This document shows, in pieces, positions 53,576-62,222 of a stretch of 64,000 bases of DNA. Source of the stretch: Bradyrhizobium sp. CB82 (GTDB lineage: Bacteria > Pseudomonadota > Alphaproteobacteria > Rhizobiales > Xanthobacteraceae); NCBI RefSeq assembly GCF_029714405.1, contig NZ_CP121651.1:434001-498000 (forward strand), given 5' to 3'. Both the position numbers and the translations under genes were made by a program. Positions within the stretch are counted from its first letter, which is position 1, and every line of letters begins with the position of its first letter. The notes under the pieces are model-generated. The model was not told the DNA's origin. It was given only the letters and a program-made list of their open reading frames with translations, and did not search any database.

Positions 53576-53731
53576 ATGAGGAATCCGGATCGCCCCGACG
53601 ACCTGCCCGGCCGCGCAATAGCAGCTGAGATCGGCGAACGGCTCGGCCGGATGATGCGCGTGGAGAGGGAGCTTCCGCCCTCCCTGAAGTTGCTGCTTGA
53701 ACGATTGCGGCTGTCGGAGCGCGCCTCGTGA
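53576..53731 (+). CDS. Small NepR-like protein
   Basis: 51 residues: LPGRAIAAEIGERLGRMM, then ELPPSLKLLLERLRLSER. AGGAGG precedes it by about 13 bases. The IG-x-x-L-x-x-M helix followed by LP-x-x-L-x-x-LL-x-x-L fits the NepR anti-sigma pattern, and its position between a response regulator and a HisKA_2 kinase is where NepR often occurs. It runs opposite to both, and no EcfG sigma factor is seen, so the assignment is tentative. Confidence 0.45.
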   Translation: MRNPDRPDDLPGRAIAAEIGERLGRMMRVERELPPSLKLLLERLRLSERAS

Positions 53732-53737
53732 CCGTAC

Positions 53738-54688
53738 CTAACGTGGTCGCGCGCGCACTCTGACGCACAGTCCGGGATCCTGCCGCTCGTAGGTGAGCTC
53801 GCCTTCGAGCTGCTGCGTGAGAAGCTGGACAATCCGCGACCCCAGGCCGCCCGGTGCGGAGCCATCCGCCAGACCGACGCCGTTGTCCGAAACCGACAGC
53901 TCGATCATGTCCGCGTTCGAAAGCGTTACTATGACGTGACCTGCCCTCTCGTCTGGAAAGGCGTACTTCAAGGAGTTGGTGACGAGCTCGTTCGCGATCA
54001 TGCCGATCGCCAAGGCGTGATTGTGCTGCAGGACGAAGTCGCCGCAGACCACCTGGAACGCGACGGGCCCTGACGGTGCCAAAGACTGAAAGACCTTCTC
54101 GACGACGTCGTTCAGGAAGTAGCGCATGTTGACCGAGCGGGAGTCCTGCTTGACCGACAGGTGGTCATAGACCTCCGCCATCACCTGCAGCCTGCGGGCG
54201 GTGGCCTCCAGCGCGGCTGCGAGCTCCGGACTGCCGTGTCGCGCCTCCAACCGGATCATGCCCCCGAGGATCGCAAGGTTGTTCTTGGTCCGGTGCGCCA
54301 TCTCCTGCAGCAGCACGGCCTTGGTCTTGTCGGCCAGCATCACCCGCCGGAGCTCCGCCCGCTGGAATTCAGCGACTGTGGCGGTCCCGGCCGCGGTGAT
54401 GGCGAAGAGCGAATTGGTGGCCAGGAAATCGAGGCCGATGCCGCCCGCGTAGCTGACGTAGCCGCCGACCGCCACGGCAATCACGGCCGCGAAGATTCCC
54501 GAGCCTCGATCGAAGATCAGGCCTGACAGGAACACGCCGGGGAGCAGCAGGAAGTACCCCGGCGCGCCCGTCTGCATCTGAAGCGCCATCTGCAGGACGG
54601 CGCAGACGAGCATGATGCAAGCCGAGATGCCGTAACGGACGACCACTGGAAGCGAGTGCTCCAAAACGAGCGGATAGAGCCTGTTCAT
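53738..54688 (-). CDS. Membrane sensor histidine kinase (HisKA_2 / HWE-like)
   Basis: 316 residues from the ATG at 54688. The N terminus is a DUF4118-type membrane domain with about four helices (VVRYGISACIMLVCAVLQMA, GYFLLLPGVFLSGLIFDRGS, GIFAAVIAVAVGGYVSYAGG). The phosphoacceptor helix is LLQEMAHRTKNNLAILGGMI near 130, with His in EMAHRTKNN. The ATPase domain has IANELVTNSLKYAFPDERAG (N box) and LSVSDNGVGLADG (G1). This kinase class often feeds the general stress response. Its likely partner at 53044 is broken. Confidence 0.9.
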   Translation of the reverse strand: MNRLYPLVLEHSLPVVVRYGISACIMLVCAVLQMALQMQTGAPGYFLLLPGVFLSGLIFDRGSGIFAAVIAVAVGGYVSYAGGIGLDFLATNSLFAITAAGTATVAEFQRAELRRVMLADKTKAVLLQEMAHRTKNNLAILGGMIRLEARHGSPELAAALEATARRLQVMAEVYDHLSVKQDSRSVNMRYFLNDVVEKVFQSLAPSGPVAFQVVCGDFVLQHNHALAIGMIANELVTNSLKYAFPDERAGHVIVTLSNADMIELSVSDNGVGLADGSAPGGLGSRIVQLLTQQLEGELTYERQDPGLCVRVRARPR

Positions 54689-54779
54689 GGATTTGAAACC
54701 GCCTGTCACCGAGGGCCGTTCCCGCCGGCGTTTGAGCTCGGATGTCCGTACCTTCGTACCTCGCCGGGCCGAACGCCCG

Positions 54780-55703
54780 CTACGCCGACTTCCGCTGCGG
54801 CCTCGCCGCCGGCTTCTTCGCTGCCGCTTCCTTCGGCTTCTTGCCCTCGATCGGCATCAGCATTTCCTTCTGGCCGCTCGACGTCTTGCGGGGCTTCTTG
54901 CCGGGCCTGGCCGCCTTCGCCGGCGTGGCCTCCTTGCCGACCGACCGGCGTAGCGCCTCCATCAGGTCGACGACGTTGGTTGAGGCCGGCTTGGACTTCG
55001 GAGTGATGGGCTTGCCGGCGCGCTTCTGGTTGATGAGATCGATCAGCGCGGTCTCGTAGTGGTCCTCGAACTTCTCCGGATCGAACCGCCCAATCTTCTG
55101 GTTCACGATATGCTTCGCGAGGTCCAGCATGTCCTTCGTCAGCTTCACCTGCTGGATATCCTCGAAATACTCCTGCTCCGATCGGACTTCGTAGGGGTAG
55201 CGGAGCAGCGTGCCGACGAGGCCCTTGTCCATCGGCTCCAGCGCGATGACGTGCTCGCGATTGGTGAGTACGACCCGACCTATCGCGACCTTGTCCATCT
55301 CGCGGATGGTCTCGCGGATCACGGCGTAGGCATCGTGCCCGACCTTGCCATCCGGCCGCAGGTAGTAGGGGCGAATGAGATAGCGCGGATCGATATCAGC
55401 CTTGTCCACGAACTCGTCGATCTCGATGGTGCGCGTCGACTCCAGCGCGATCTCCTCAAGCTCTTCTTTGGTCACCTCGATGAACTGGTCCTTCTCGAGC
55501 TGATAGCCCTTGACGATGTCCTCGTTGGGGACCTCGTCGCCGGTGTCGGCGTCGATCTTCAGGTACTTGATGCGATGGCCGGTCTGCCGGTTAAGCTGGT
55601 TGAACGAGATTTTCTCGGACTCTGAGGTGGCCGGATAGAGGGCCACGGGGCACGTCACAAGAGACAGACGCAGGAAGCCTTTCCAATTGGCTCGGGGGGC
55701 CAT
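54780..55703 (-). CDS. ku: Ku protein for non-homologous end joining
   Basis: 307 residues. The Ku core begins MAPRANWKGFLRLSLVTCPV and runs through SFNQLNRQTGHRIKYLKI, GYQLEKDQFIEVTKEELEEI, YYLRPDGKVGHDAYAVIRET and LEPMDKGLVGTLLRYPYEVR to HIVNQKIGRFDPEKFEDHYE near 220. A lysine/alanine-rich tail (about 250-307) extends it, as in many Rhizobiales Ku proteins, and probably contacts DNA or LigD. Ku forms a ring on double-strand ends and recruits ligase D. No ligD lies in the window. Confidence 0.96.
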   Translation of the reverse strand: MAPRANWKGFLRLSLVTCPVALYPATSESEKISFNQLNRQTGHRIKYLKIDADTGDEVPNEDIVKGYQLEKDQFIEVTKEELEEIALESTRTIEIDEFVDKADIDPRYLIRPYYLRPDGKVGHDAYAVIRETIREMDKVAIGRVVLTNREHVIALEPMDKGLVGTLLRYPYEVRSEQEYFEDIQQVKLTKDMLDLAKHIVNQKIGRFDPEKFEDHYETALIDLINQKRAGKPITPKSKPASTNVVDLMEALRRSVGKEATPAKAARPGKKPRKTSSGQKEMLMPIEGKKPKEAAAKKPAARPQRKSA

Positions 55704-56293
55704 GTACGCAGAACTCCGGTTCGGGGCGGCTTGGATTCAAGACGATGGGAGCCCTCCGGTTCCGACAGCTGCTGTGGGCCCGATCCAAATATATTAGGGC
55801 ACTGCTGCAACCCCATAAAGCATCGCCCTAGCTAGGGCGTGCAGCGGTATTCCGCTAGTTTATTTCCCGTCAATCTGTCGTCCGAGCGCAACAGTAAACC
55901 GAGTTCCGTTAAGGCAAACAGCGCTTTTAATTTGCGGGGTCGAAACGAAACGTCGGCGTAGGCTTAGCAACACCGGGGGCTGGCGAATACTTCACCTATT
56001 TTTTTTGACCCGGCGGGGGCGCAGCGGCACGGTTGTCCTGCGGCCTTTTTGGGAACGAAGACCGCCGATGTGACCGACATCCTGTGAACCGCTTCACATG
56101 GGCGTGGCATGAAGGCGGCGTTGTCGCGCCCCATTGAACCTTTCTGGTTAAACAGGGCAACGAACCGGACCGTGACTTGTACAATTTTAAAAAGTCAACT
56201 TCCCGAACTATTAAGCTCAGCGCGATTGACTAGTCTGTGCCGGTTACTGCCTCGAAGGGCTTTTTGGTCCTATGACTTCTTGGAGGTGGCCCG
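55704..56293. other. Gap with no recognisable gene
   Basis: About 590 bp between Ku and the PilZ gene, A+T-richer in 55850-56240. It should hold the promoters of both. No RNA gene motif seen. Confidence 0.5.
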
Positions 56294-56539
56294 ATGATTG
56301 AGCGTCGATCACTAGAGCGTATTGAAATCAACCAGCCCGCGATGCTTCATTTTGATGGAATTTCCGGCGTACACGTCTGCATAGTAAAGGACGTCACCGA
56401 GCGGGGAGCTAAATTGCATAGCCCGTTTTACATTTTTTCTTCCGATTTTGATCTGTCGCCTGACGGCTTCAAGACGACGGCGCGCTGCCGTGTGGTGTGG
56501 CGGCGCGGAACGACGTGCGGCGTCAGATTTTTCAATTGA
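56294..56539 (+). CDS. PilZ-domain protein
   Basis: 81 residues, GGAGGTGGCCCG before the ATG. The opening ERRSLERIEINQPAMLHFDG and then VCIVKDVTERGAKLHSP follow the PilZ pattern (R-x(3)-R, then D/N-x-S/T-x-x-G with E-R-G here) and end CRVVWRRGTTCGVRFFN. The N-terminal RxxxR is partly kept (RRSLER), but the D-x-S-x-x-G motif reads D-V-T-E-R-G, so cyclic-di-GMP binding may be weak. Single domain, cytoplasmic. Confidence 0.85.
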   Translation: MIERRSLERIEINQPAMLHFDGISGVHVCIVKDVTERGAKLHSPFYIFSSDFDLSPDGFKTTARCRVVWRRGTTCGVRFFN

Positions 56540-56777
56540 CTTCGGGCCGCTCTCGAAAAGCCCGGCACGCCGCATGCCGCGCCCGGCTTCGATTCTGGTC
56601 AGGCCCTGGAGCACGTTCAGCGCGACCTGCGAAAGCAGCTCCGACTGCCACAAGTGACCCTACGCGAGAACCGGCGAGCCTCGCCACCTTTGCCAGCTGG
56701 AAAACTCCGCAGAGCACCGATGAGCCGCCGTTACCATAGTAGCTCGCAGTCTGATGCTGCATCATCTACATTGCCTC

Positions 56778-56933
56778 ATGCCCCGCGATATCAAAGAGAT
56801 GCTGATCGGCTTGGCTGGCATAATTTTATTTGGCGCCGCCATCAGCGCCTCACCGCCATTTGACCGTTTTGTTGACCAGTATTTCTTTTCCTACGTTCAA
56901 ATGGTTTGGGACCTGGTACGCTACGTCCTCTAA
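56778..56933 (+). CDS. Very small membrane protein
   Basis: 51 residues: MPRDIKEMLIGLAGIILFGA, then AISASPPFDRFVDQYFFSYV and QMVWDLVRYVL. One clear membrane helix near 8-25. No strong ribosome site; the amino-acid make-up favours coding. Confidence 0.45.
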   Translation: MPRDIKEMLIGLAGIILFGAAISASPPFDRFVDQYFFSYVQMVWDLVRYVL

Positions 56934-56977
56934 AAAGACCGCTGCACCGATCGTGCGGCCAGACGAGCCGAGGCGAT

Positions 56978-57463
56978 ATGATCTTAAGCACTCACGCAGT
57001 TGTCGGCGGCGCCATCGCAAGCCTGTTCACGTCGCACCCAGTCCTCGTTGCGGTTGCGGCCTTCGCGAGTCACTTTGCGATCGATGCGATCCCGCATTGG
57101 GATTATCCACTTCGAGCGATCAGGTCAAAGCCCGGCGCCAACAATCGCCGCCTGCTAGCCGATCAGAAGCTTTTCCTCGATTTGGCTCTTATCGGCTGCG
57201 ATGCTTGCGCGGGTCTATTAATAGCAGTTTGGCTTTTCGCGACGCCGGCAACGATTGGAGTGATCGTGCTCGGCGCCCTCGCGGGCATGATGCCCGACCC
57301 CCTACAGGTCGCGCACAGGACGCTTCCGAAGCAGCCCCTGACGACCTTGCAACGTTTTCATAGATGGGCCCACACGAAGCGGAGGCTTAGTTGGCCGCTC
57401 GGCATCAGCTCGCAAGCACTCTTTGCCGCATCCGTATCCTGGATAGTTTTGACCGTCGGGTGA
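56978..57463 (+). CDS. YdjM-like (DUF457) membrane hydrolase-type protein
   Basis: 161 residues from the ATG at 56978, after GAGGCGAT. Opening ILSTHAVVGGAIASLFTSHP, then AFASHFAIDAIPHWDYPLRA near 28, which gives the H...SHF-x-x-D-x-x-PHWD pattern of the YdjM/DUF457 family of inner-membrane proteins with a putative metal site. Further membrane segments lie at LALIGCDACAGLLIAVWLFA and TIGVIVLGALAGMMPDPLQV. Function is not established. Confidence 0.75.
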   Translation: MILSTHAVVGGAIASLFTSHPVLVAVAAFASHFAIDAIPHWDYPLRAIRSKPGANNRRLLADQKLFLDLALIGCDACAGLLIAVWLFATPATIGVIVLGALAGMMPDPLQVAHRTLPKQPLTTLQRFHRWAHTKRRLSWPLGISSQALFAASVSWIVLTVG

Positions 57464-57607
57464 GGGACGATGCCGGGAAATTACCGTGCGCATCGCTGTC
57501 CTAATCCCGTCACCCCCGAGTGCACCCGATGTTCTTGATCGCCTATGCGGCCTGCGTGAAGATGGGTGCTATTTGGGGCCGCCATCCGCCAGTCGAAGGG
57601 GAACGAA

Positions 57608-58112
57608 GAATCGGCTTCGCTGCGCCATCGGCTCAGTTGACTCGATAGGTGCGCACGCGGCCCATCGCGACGCCCAGGCCAAATAGTACAAGGCGACACT
57701 CGCTTGAGTCGCCCGAATCTCAAGGATCGAAAGCCCCTCTCCGCGCGTTGACTATTGAGCCCAAGTGCGAGGTCACCAATGATCAGCGACCGAGAACGGC
57801 GGGCTCGCACAGCGGCAGAACGCGAAGCCCACAAGGCATTCAAAAAGGTCAAGCCGAAGGAAGCTATGTCCGACTACGCCAAAGCGCAAAAGGCCTTCCA
57901 CGATAACCGAGAACGCCTAAAGGCAGAACGGCTGGCGCGGGAGGCTGAAGCGGCCAACAGCACAAAAGCAGGTTGAGCGTCCATCTGGATGACCCCAGAG
58001 AGCCAAGTTGGTCGCTCCGCTGGAACGGACAGCGCGATGATCGCACTGAAGGCGAAGGCAAAATAGGGATGCCAGAGCTGCAGCTTCCCCATTGGCTGAT
58101 GATCGCGGGCGG
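57608..58112 (+). repeat. Duplicated ~500-bp module, copy 2
   Basis: Same content as 25968-26462, with the downstream membrane-protein gene complete. Differences include a short insertion near 57695 and single-base changes. Confidence 0.85.
57779..57976 (+). CDS. Small charged helical protein, copy 2
   Basis: 65 residues, MISDRERRARTAAEREAHKA and onward, near-identical to the protein at 26129. The ribosome site is GCGAGGTCACC, one base shorter than in copy 1. Only three residues differ between the copies, suggesting recent duplication. Function unknown. Confidence 0.7.
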   Translation: MISDRERRARTAAEREAHKAFKKVKPKEAMSDYAKAQKAFHDNRERLKAERLAREAEAANSTKAG

Positions 58113-58395
58113 CGTGCTCGTTGTGCTCGGCGCAATCGGCGCGCGGGTTTCGGGCAGGTCACAGATTGATGCGCCGCCTGAAGCGGATCGAAGAGAAGCG
58201 ACCGAATTGCTAGATAGGAAGTCTACCTCATCTCCATCCAACCTGTCCCCCGCTCGGCTTACGACCGGGCGAATGGAGAGACTTAGAGTTGGTTCCTGCT
58301 TCCTTGTCATCGGGAAGAATATGCAAACCCAACCCCATGATCGAGAAAGGGCTGTTGGCGGCCTCTCCTCACCTTCAAAGCCCGAATCGCGCTAG
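58069..58395 (+). CDS. Small single-pass membrane protein
   Basis: 108 residues as read. MPELQLPHWLMIAGGVLVVL, then GAIGARVSGRSQIDAPPEAD: one membrane helix near 8-26 and a hydrophilic tail. Relatives I recall are about 60 residues, so the part after SPSNLSP may be an extension through a lost stop. GCAAAATAGGG precedes the start. The truncated copy is at 26419. Confidence 0.55.
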   Translation: MPELQLPHWLMIAGGVLVVLGAIGARVSGRSQIDAPPEADRREATELLDRKSTSSPSNLSPARLTTGRMERLRVGSCFLVIGKNMQTQPHDRERAVGGLSSPSKPESR

Positions 58396-58404
58396 GGCTC
58401 GTTC

Positions 58405-58713
58405 ATGAAGCTCACCATCGAGCGTCCCTTCGCCAACCCGGAAACCGCAGCCCGCAAGCTGGTCGAACTCGCCTCCGGTATCGAGCCGGTGCAAGACGGT
58501 CGCATTCATATCAACGCGCCGTTCCTCTACTCGCTCAAGGCCAGCGGACCGGAGTTCGGCGCCGGCATTAAGCATGCGGTCGACGAGATCAGACGCCCCG
58601 ATTTAGGCATATTCTCGATCAAGCCCGGCCTTCGTGCCGGGCTTTTCGTCGGCCGTCGGCCAGGGGCTAGGGGCTGGGGCGGCCCTTCCGCACCGGACGG
58701 TAATCGGCGGTAA
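58405..58713 (+). CDS. Small conserved hypothetical protein, altered C terminus
   Basis: 102 residues. The first about 62 (MKLTIERPFANPETAARKLV, ELASGIEPVQDGRIHINAPF, LYSLKASGPEFGAGIKHAVD) are typical of a small Bradyrhizobium protein family. After EIRRPDLGIFSIKPG the frame runs through a terminator hairpin and ends in glycine/arginine-rich sequence, so the original C terminus was probably lost. Function unknown. Confidence 0.6.
   Translation: MKLTIERPFANPETAARKLVELASGIEPVQDGRIHINAPFLYSLKASGPEFGAGIKHAVDEIRRPDLGIFSIKPGLRAGLFVGRRPGARGWGGPSAPDGNRR
58621..58646 (+). terminator. Rho-independent terminator
   Basis: AAGCCCGGC pairs with GCCGGGCTT around CTTCGT and is followed by TTTTC. It lies within the annotated tail of the preceding frame, which supports the view that this tail is not native. 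Confidence 0.75.
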
Positions 58714-59065
58714 AGTGTCCGGTGGAGTCAGTGGAACCTTTTAGTTCCAAATGCAGCGCGTCCAGTGCGGCCAAGAACATACACGAACATACTTACCCCT
58801 TTAGAGGTAGGTGGTCGTTACAAACGCTGAACGCCCGCAGACCATGGGCAGAACTTGAAGTGTCCTAATCTTGATTTGCGAGTGTCCGAATTAGGATAGC
58901 ACCCGAGCTTTTTCTTTCGTCAATCTTCGATCACCTCGTACTCGAAGGCGACGCCTTCCGTAGAACTTCGCAAGATGTTCGGGTTTTTGAGCGCTTGAGC
59001 GATACGAGCTGCTCAAGCGCATGGCCGACGGCGACAAGCGTTTGTGCCGATCGCAGGAAGACGGT
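58714..59065. other. Gap with no recognisable gene
   Basis: Downstream of the 59066-62168 operon, which ends here. No clear terminator for the operon was found. Confidence 0.45.
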
Positions 59066-60100
59066 CTAGCCCTTGACGTCGTGAGCGGTGCCGGCATCCA
59101 TGGATGTGCCGGGTTCGAGCAGCACGACCTCGCAGATGTCGTCCAGCGCGACAGGGCAATGCTCAACCCCGTGCGGGACCACGATGAACTCGCCTTGCTC
59201 GATGATCTCGTCCCGATCGCGGAATTTCATCAGCAGGCGGCCCTTGTGCACCAGGAAGAGCTCGTCACTGCTCCTGTGAAAGCGCCAGGCGAACTCGCCC
59301 GCGAACTTGGCGAGCTTGATTTGCATGCCGTTGATCTGACCGGCGATCTTCGGCGACCATGTCTCCTTGAACTGCCCGAATGAGTTGGCAAGGTTCTTCT
59401 TGTGGAGTGGCGAGAGATGCCGATTGAGCGTGGCCACGTCGCGAATGATGGCCCCGAGCTGGAGAGCGACGTCCTTGTCGTCGGCGGGATACTTGCCGTC
59501 CAACGCGGCCGTGCCGATGGTGAAGCCGGCGGCGCCTGCGTCCTTCAGGGCGGCGATCCGCTCAGGCGTATCAATCGAGCCGGCCACATAGACTGGCTTG
59601 GACACCGCCGCACACACCGCTTTGATAAGGGCCGGGACGTTTTCCTTGGAGCGATAGGCGAGCAGGTCGAGGCCGTGCACGCCCTCCCGCGCAGTGAGCG
59701 CCTTGGCGCTTTCAACGATCTCCTCGATGCTCCCTTCGAGCACGCTGGGGTGACCCGTGATGCGACCCGGGAAGGGACAGTATTGAATGTCCGTGCCCGC
59801 AAGGATCGGCAGGACGTCGTCAACACGTGTGCCGCCGAGCAAGACGTCGACGCCGATGTCGACCGCCGCCTTCGCCGAAACGATCTCACTCTGCTGGTCG
59901 AGTGAAACGACTTCGAGATAGGAGGTCGCACCGTCTGCCTTGATGGCCTGGTTGAGAACTTTGAGCCGGTCGATCGGCAGGCCGATGTCCTTGAAGCCGA
60001 TGTGACGAACGCCCAGACTCAGGGCGGTCTTGAGCTGTTCCGGGGCGTCCTCGACGGTGCGATCGTTGCGCGTGAGCATGAAGATGAAGCGAAGGCCCAT
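59066..60100 (-). CDS. TIM-barrel protein fused to a cupin domain
   Basis: 344 residues. The first about 225 look like a (beta/alpha)8 barrel of HisA/aldolase style: RHIGFKDIGLPIDRLKVLNQ, IGVDVLLGGTRVDDVLPILA, YCPFPGRITGHPSVLEGSIE and a phosphate-loop-like end PVYVAGSIDTPERI...GAAGFTIGTAAL. The last about 110 form a cupin: WRFHRSSDELFLVHKGRLLM and FIVVPHGVEHCPVALDD contain the H-x(4-5)-E and H metal-site pattern. The start overlaps the dehydrogenase stop as TAATG, so it is translationally coupled. I do not recognise a characterised member; it may isomerise, cleave or sense an intermediate of the operon's substrate. Confidence 0.8.
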   Translation of the reverse strand: MGLRFIFMLTRNDRTVEDAPEQLKTALSLGVRHIGFKDIGLPIDRLKVLNQAIKADGATSYLEVVSLDQQSEIVSAKAAVDIGVDVLLGGTRVDDVLPILAGTDIQYCPFPGRITGHPSVLEGSIEEIVESAKALTAREGVHGLDLLAYRSKENVPALIKAVCAAVSKPVYVAGSIDTPERIAALKDAGAAGFTIGTAALDGKYPADDKDVALQLGAIIRDVATLNRHLSPLHKKNLANSFGQFKETWSPKIAGQINGMQIKLAKFAGEFAWRFHRSSDELFLVHKGRLLMKFRDRDEIIEQGEFIVVPHGVEHCPVALDDICEVVLLEPGTSMDAGTAHDVKG

Positions 60101-61104
60101 TAGACTACCCCTTCCTTGGTCTTGATTTGCGCGGCGACGAGCCTTCGCGCGTAAGCCAGCGCGGTCTCGAGACTTCCCGTGTCGGCAATACCTTGGCCTG
60201 CAATGTCGAACGCCGTGCCGTGATCAGGGCTTGTACGGACGAACGGCAGGCCGAGCGTGATGTTCACACCCTTTTCGAGGCCGAGATATTTCACGGGGAT
60301 CAGGCCCTGATCGTGATATTGGGCCACGACCACATCGAAGCGGCCCTTGCGGGCCTGCATGTAGACGGTGTCGCCGGGCCAGGGGCCGCTGGCGTCGATG
60401 CCCTCGGCGCGTGCCGCCGCGATTGCGGGACCAATGATCCGGATTTCCTCGTCGCCGAAGAGACCGCCTTCGCCGGCATGGGGGTTGAGCCCCGCGACCG
60501 CAACGCGCGGTGCCGCGATTCCGAGAGCCTTCCCACCCTCGTTTGCAAGCCGGATCGCCGACATCTGCGCGTCGAAATCCGCTTCATTGATGGCTTTGCG
60601 CAGCGACGTGTGGATCGTGACGAGAACCGTGCGGATATCGTCGTTGGCCAGCATCATCGCGACGCGCTTCGCGCCACCATATTCGGCGAGAATCTCGGTG
60701 TGCCCGGGATAACCAATGCCCGCGCTTGCCATCGCTTCCTTGTTGATCGGTGCGGTGACGATGCCGCTGACCTTGCCGGTTTTGGCTGCCGCGATGGCGG
60801 CGACGACGGCGTCGAAGGAAGCTTGGCCGGACATGGCGCTGACGCGCCCGAGCGGAGGCGGCGCGATGATTTGCGTCGCTTCGACGACGTCGATGGACCG
60901 CGGCTCAGAGCGCGCCTCTTGAGGTTCGGCGATGCGCTTGACCTTGAGGCCGAGATCCAGACGACGGACGATATTCTCCATCACGACCGCGCTGCCGAAG
61001 ACGACCACGCTTTCACCGCCTTTGGCCAATGTCTTCGCCACGATCTCCGGGCCGATGCCGGAGGCATCGCCCATGGTGATGGCGAGGGGAGCGATTTGGG
61101 TCAT
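60100..61104 (-). CDS. PdxA2-family 4-phosphate dehydrogenase (threonate/erythronate type)
   Basis: 334 residues. PdxA fold: PLAITMGDASGIGPEIVAKT at the start, VTAPINKEAMASAGIGYPGH with TE (first metal His), NPHAGEGGLFGDEE (second) and QYHDQGLIPVKYLG (third), then ITLGLPFVRTSPDHGTAFD. It oxidises and decarboxylates a hydroxy-acid 4-phosphate with NAD. Pairing with a DUF1537 kinase, not with pyridoxine genes, points to D-threonate- or D-erythronate-4-phosphate, giving dihydroxyacetone phosphate. Its ATG overlaps the kinase stop as TGATG. Confidence 0.9.
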   Translation of the reverse strand: MTQIAPLAITMGDASGIGPEIVAKTLAKGGESVVVFGSAVVMENIVRRLDLGLKVKRIAEPQEARSEPRSIDVVEATQIIAPPPLGRVSAMSGQASFDAVVAAIAAAKTGKVSGIVTAPINKEAMASAGIGYPGHTEILAEYGGAKRVAMMLANDDIRTVLVTIHTSLRKAINEADFDAQMSAIRLANEGGKALGIAAPRVAVAGLNPHAGEGGLFGDEEIRIIGPAIAAARAEGIDASGPWPGDTVYMQARKGRFDVVVAQYHDQGLIPVKYLGLEKGVNITLGLPFVRTSPDHGTAFDIAGQGIADTGSLETALAYARRLVAAQIKTKEGVV

Positions 61105-62168
61105 CACAGAACCTTTTCTGACACCGAGGCGCAGGCGCGGAGCCGTGCGACCGCACGGCGTAGCGTGTCGTCGTCGCCAAAGCCGCCCGCCTTCATGGCG
61201 AGGAGCAGCTCTCGTCCATTCCCGACAGACGCGCGGCCAAGCGGAAACCCCGGCTCAAGCTCCTGCAGAATCTCGAACGCAGAGACGTCAAGACTATCGA
61301 GGATCGCTTCCATCGTATCCCCGCCAGTGGCTATCACCACGTCGCAACGCTCATCGACCAGCCTTCGAGCCGCAGCCTGCGCAATGTCGCGCAGGATGGA
61401 ATTCGGGTCATCGATACGCTCCACCGGAGCTCTCAAAAGAGCAACACCGGGCTCGACCCCGATCCGATCGGCCTGACGATGGCTGCGCGGGTTAGCGCTG
61501 CCGACAACAACAAGAATCTGGCTGCCACCGGCCAGCGTCACGTCAGACGCAACCTGAACCGGCGCAAGCCGCTTCGCCAAAGCCAGAGCCATCCCCGGAG
61601 AGCCTACCCACAGAATCGATTCCGGATCCGGCAATGCCGCAATCTTTATGTCGAGTTCGTCCTGTGTCGCAGCATCAAGGATGACGACATTGCCGATGGA
61701 GGGCGGGACGAGTTCAACCAGCCGCGAGTGTCGCGCCGGATGGACGGGATCGCGACCATAGCCGGTCTCCGCGACCGCAATGCCGTCCACAAGCTGAACG
61801 CCGCCAACCGTCGTGCGTCCAGCGCCAGGGAACGCGGGTGCGAAGACCAGCATCTTGCGACCGCTCGCGGTGAAGGCCGCTTCCATTTCGGCCCTCACAT
61901 GGCCGCGAAGAGTCGAGTCCACGGTCTTGTAGAGGACATCCCGTGAAGCGAGTTGCCCGGAAAGTTCGGATGTTCGCTGCATCGCCTGCGAAGCTGGAAG
62001 CGATCGTGATCCGCTATCGACGGCAAGGATCGTTGCGTTCGGTAGGGGCAGCCGGCGTCGGCCGACAACGGCTCGCAGGCCCCGCTGCACAAACGGAGCG
62101 GCCCCATCCGCTGCGCTGGTCAAGTCGTCGGCAAGAATGCCGATTGTGGATTGGCCATTGGTTCGCAT
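61104..62168 (-). CDS. Four-carbon acid sugar kinase (DUF1537 family)
   Basis: 354 residues. N-terminal substrate domain: IGILADDLTSAADGAAPFV near 10, ILAVDSGSRSLPASQAM, LYKTVDSTLRGHVRAEMEA (conserved K-T-D-S-T-x-R-G) and VFAPAFPGAGRTTVGGVQLV. C-terminal nucleotide domain: ILVVVGSANPRSHRQADRIG, DVVIATGGDTMEAIL and a tail with LAMKAGGFGDDDTLRRAVAR. It phosphorylates C4 of a four-carbon acid sugar such as threonate or erythronate. It is shorter than many members (about 420). First gene of the operon, divergent from the LysR gene with 75 bp between the coding starts. Confidence 0.9.
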   Translation of the reverse strand: MRTNGQSTIGILADDLTSAADGAAPFVQRGLRAVVGRRRLPLPNATILAVDSGSRSLPASQAMQRTSELSGQLASRDVLYKTVDSTLRGHVRAEMEAAFTASGRKMLVFAPAFPGAGRTTVGGVQLVDGIAVAETGYGRDPVHPARHSRLVELVPPSIGNVVILDAATQDELDIKIAALPDPESILWVGSPGMALALAKRLAPVQVASDVTLAGGSQILVVVGSANPRSHRQADRIGVEPGVALLRAPVERIDDPNSILRDIAQAAARRLVDERCDVVIATGGDTMEAILDSLDVSAFEILQELEPGFPLGRASVGNGRELLLAMKAGGFGDDDTLRRAVARLRACASVSEKVL

Positions 62169-62222
62169 GGGTCAATTATGCAAACCCAAGTCCAGCGCAA
62201 AAAGCGTTAGTTTCTGCGTATG

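Noticed and set aside
60127..61476. Forward open frame of 449 codons
   Set aside because: Antisense shadow of the PdxA2-like and kinase genes, with composition typical of high-G+C shadows and no motifs.
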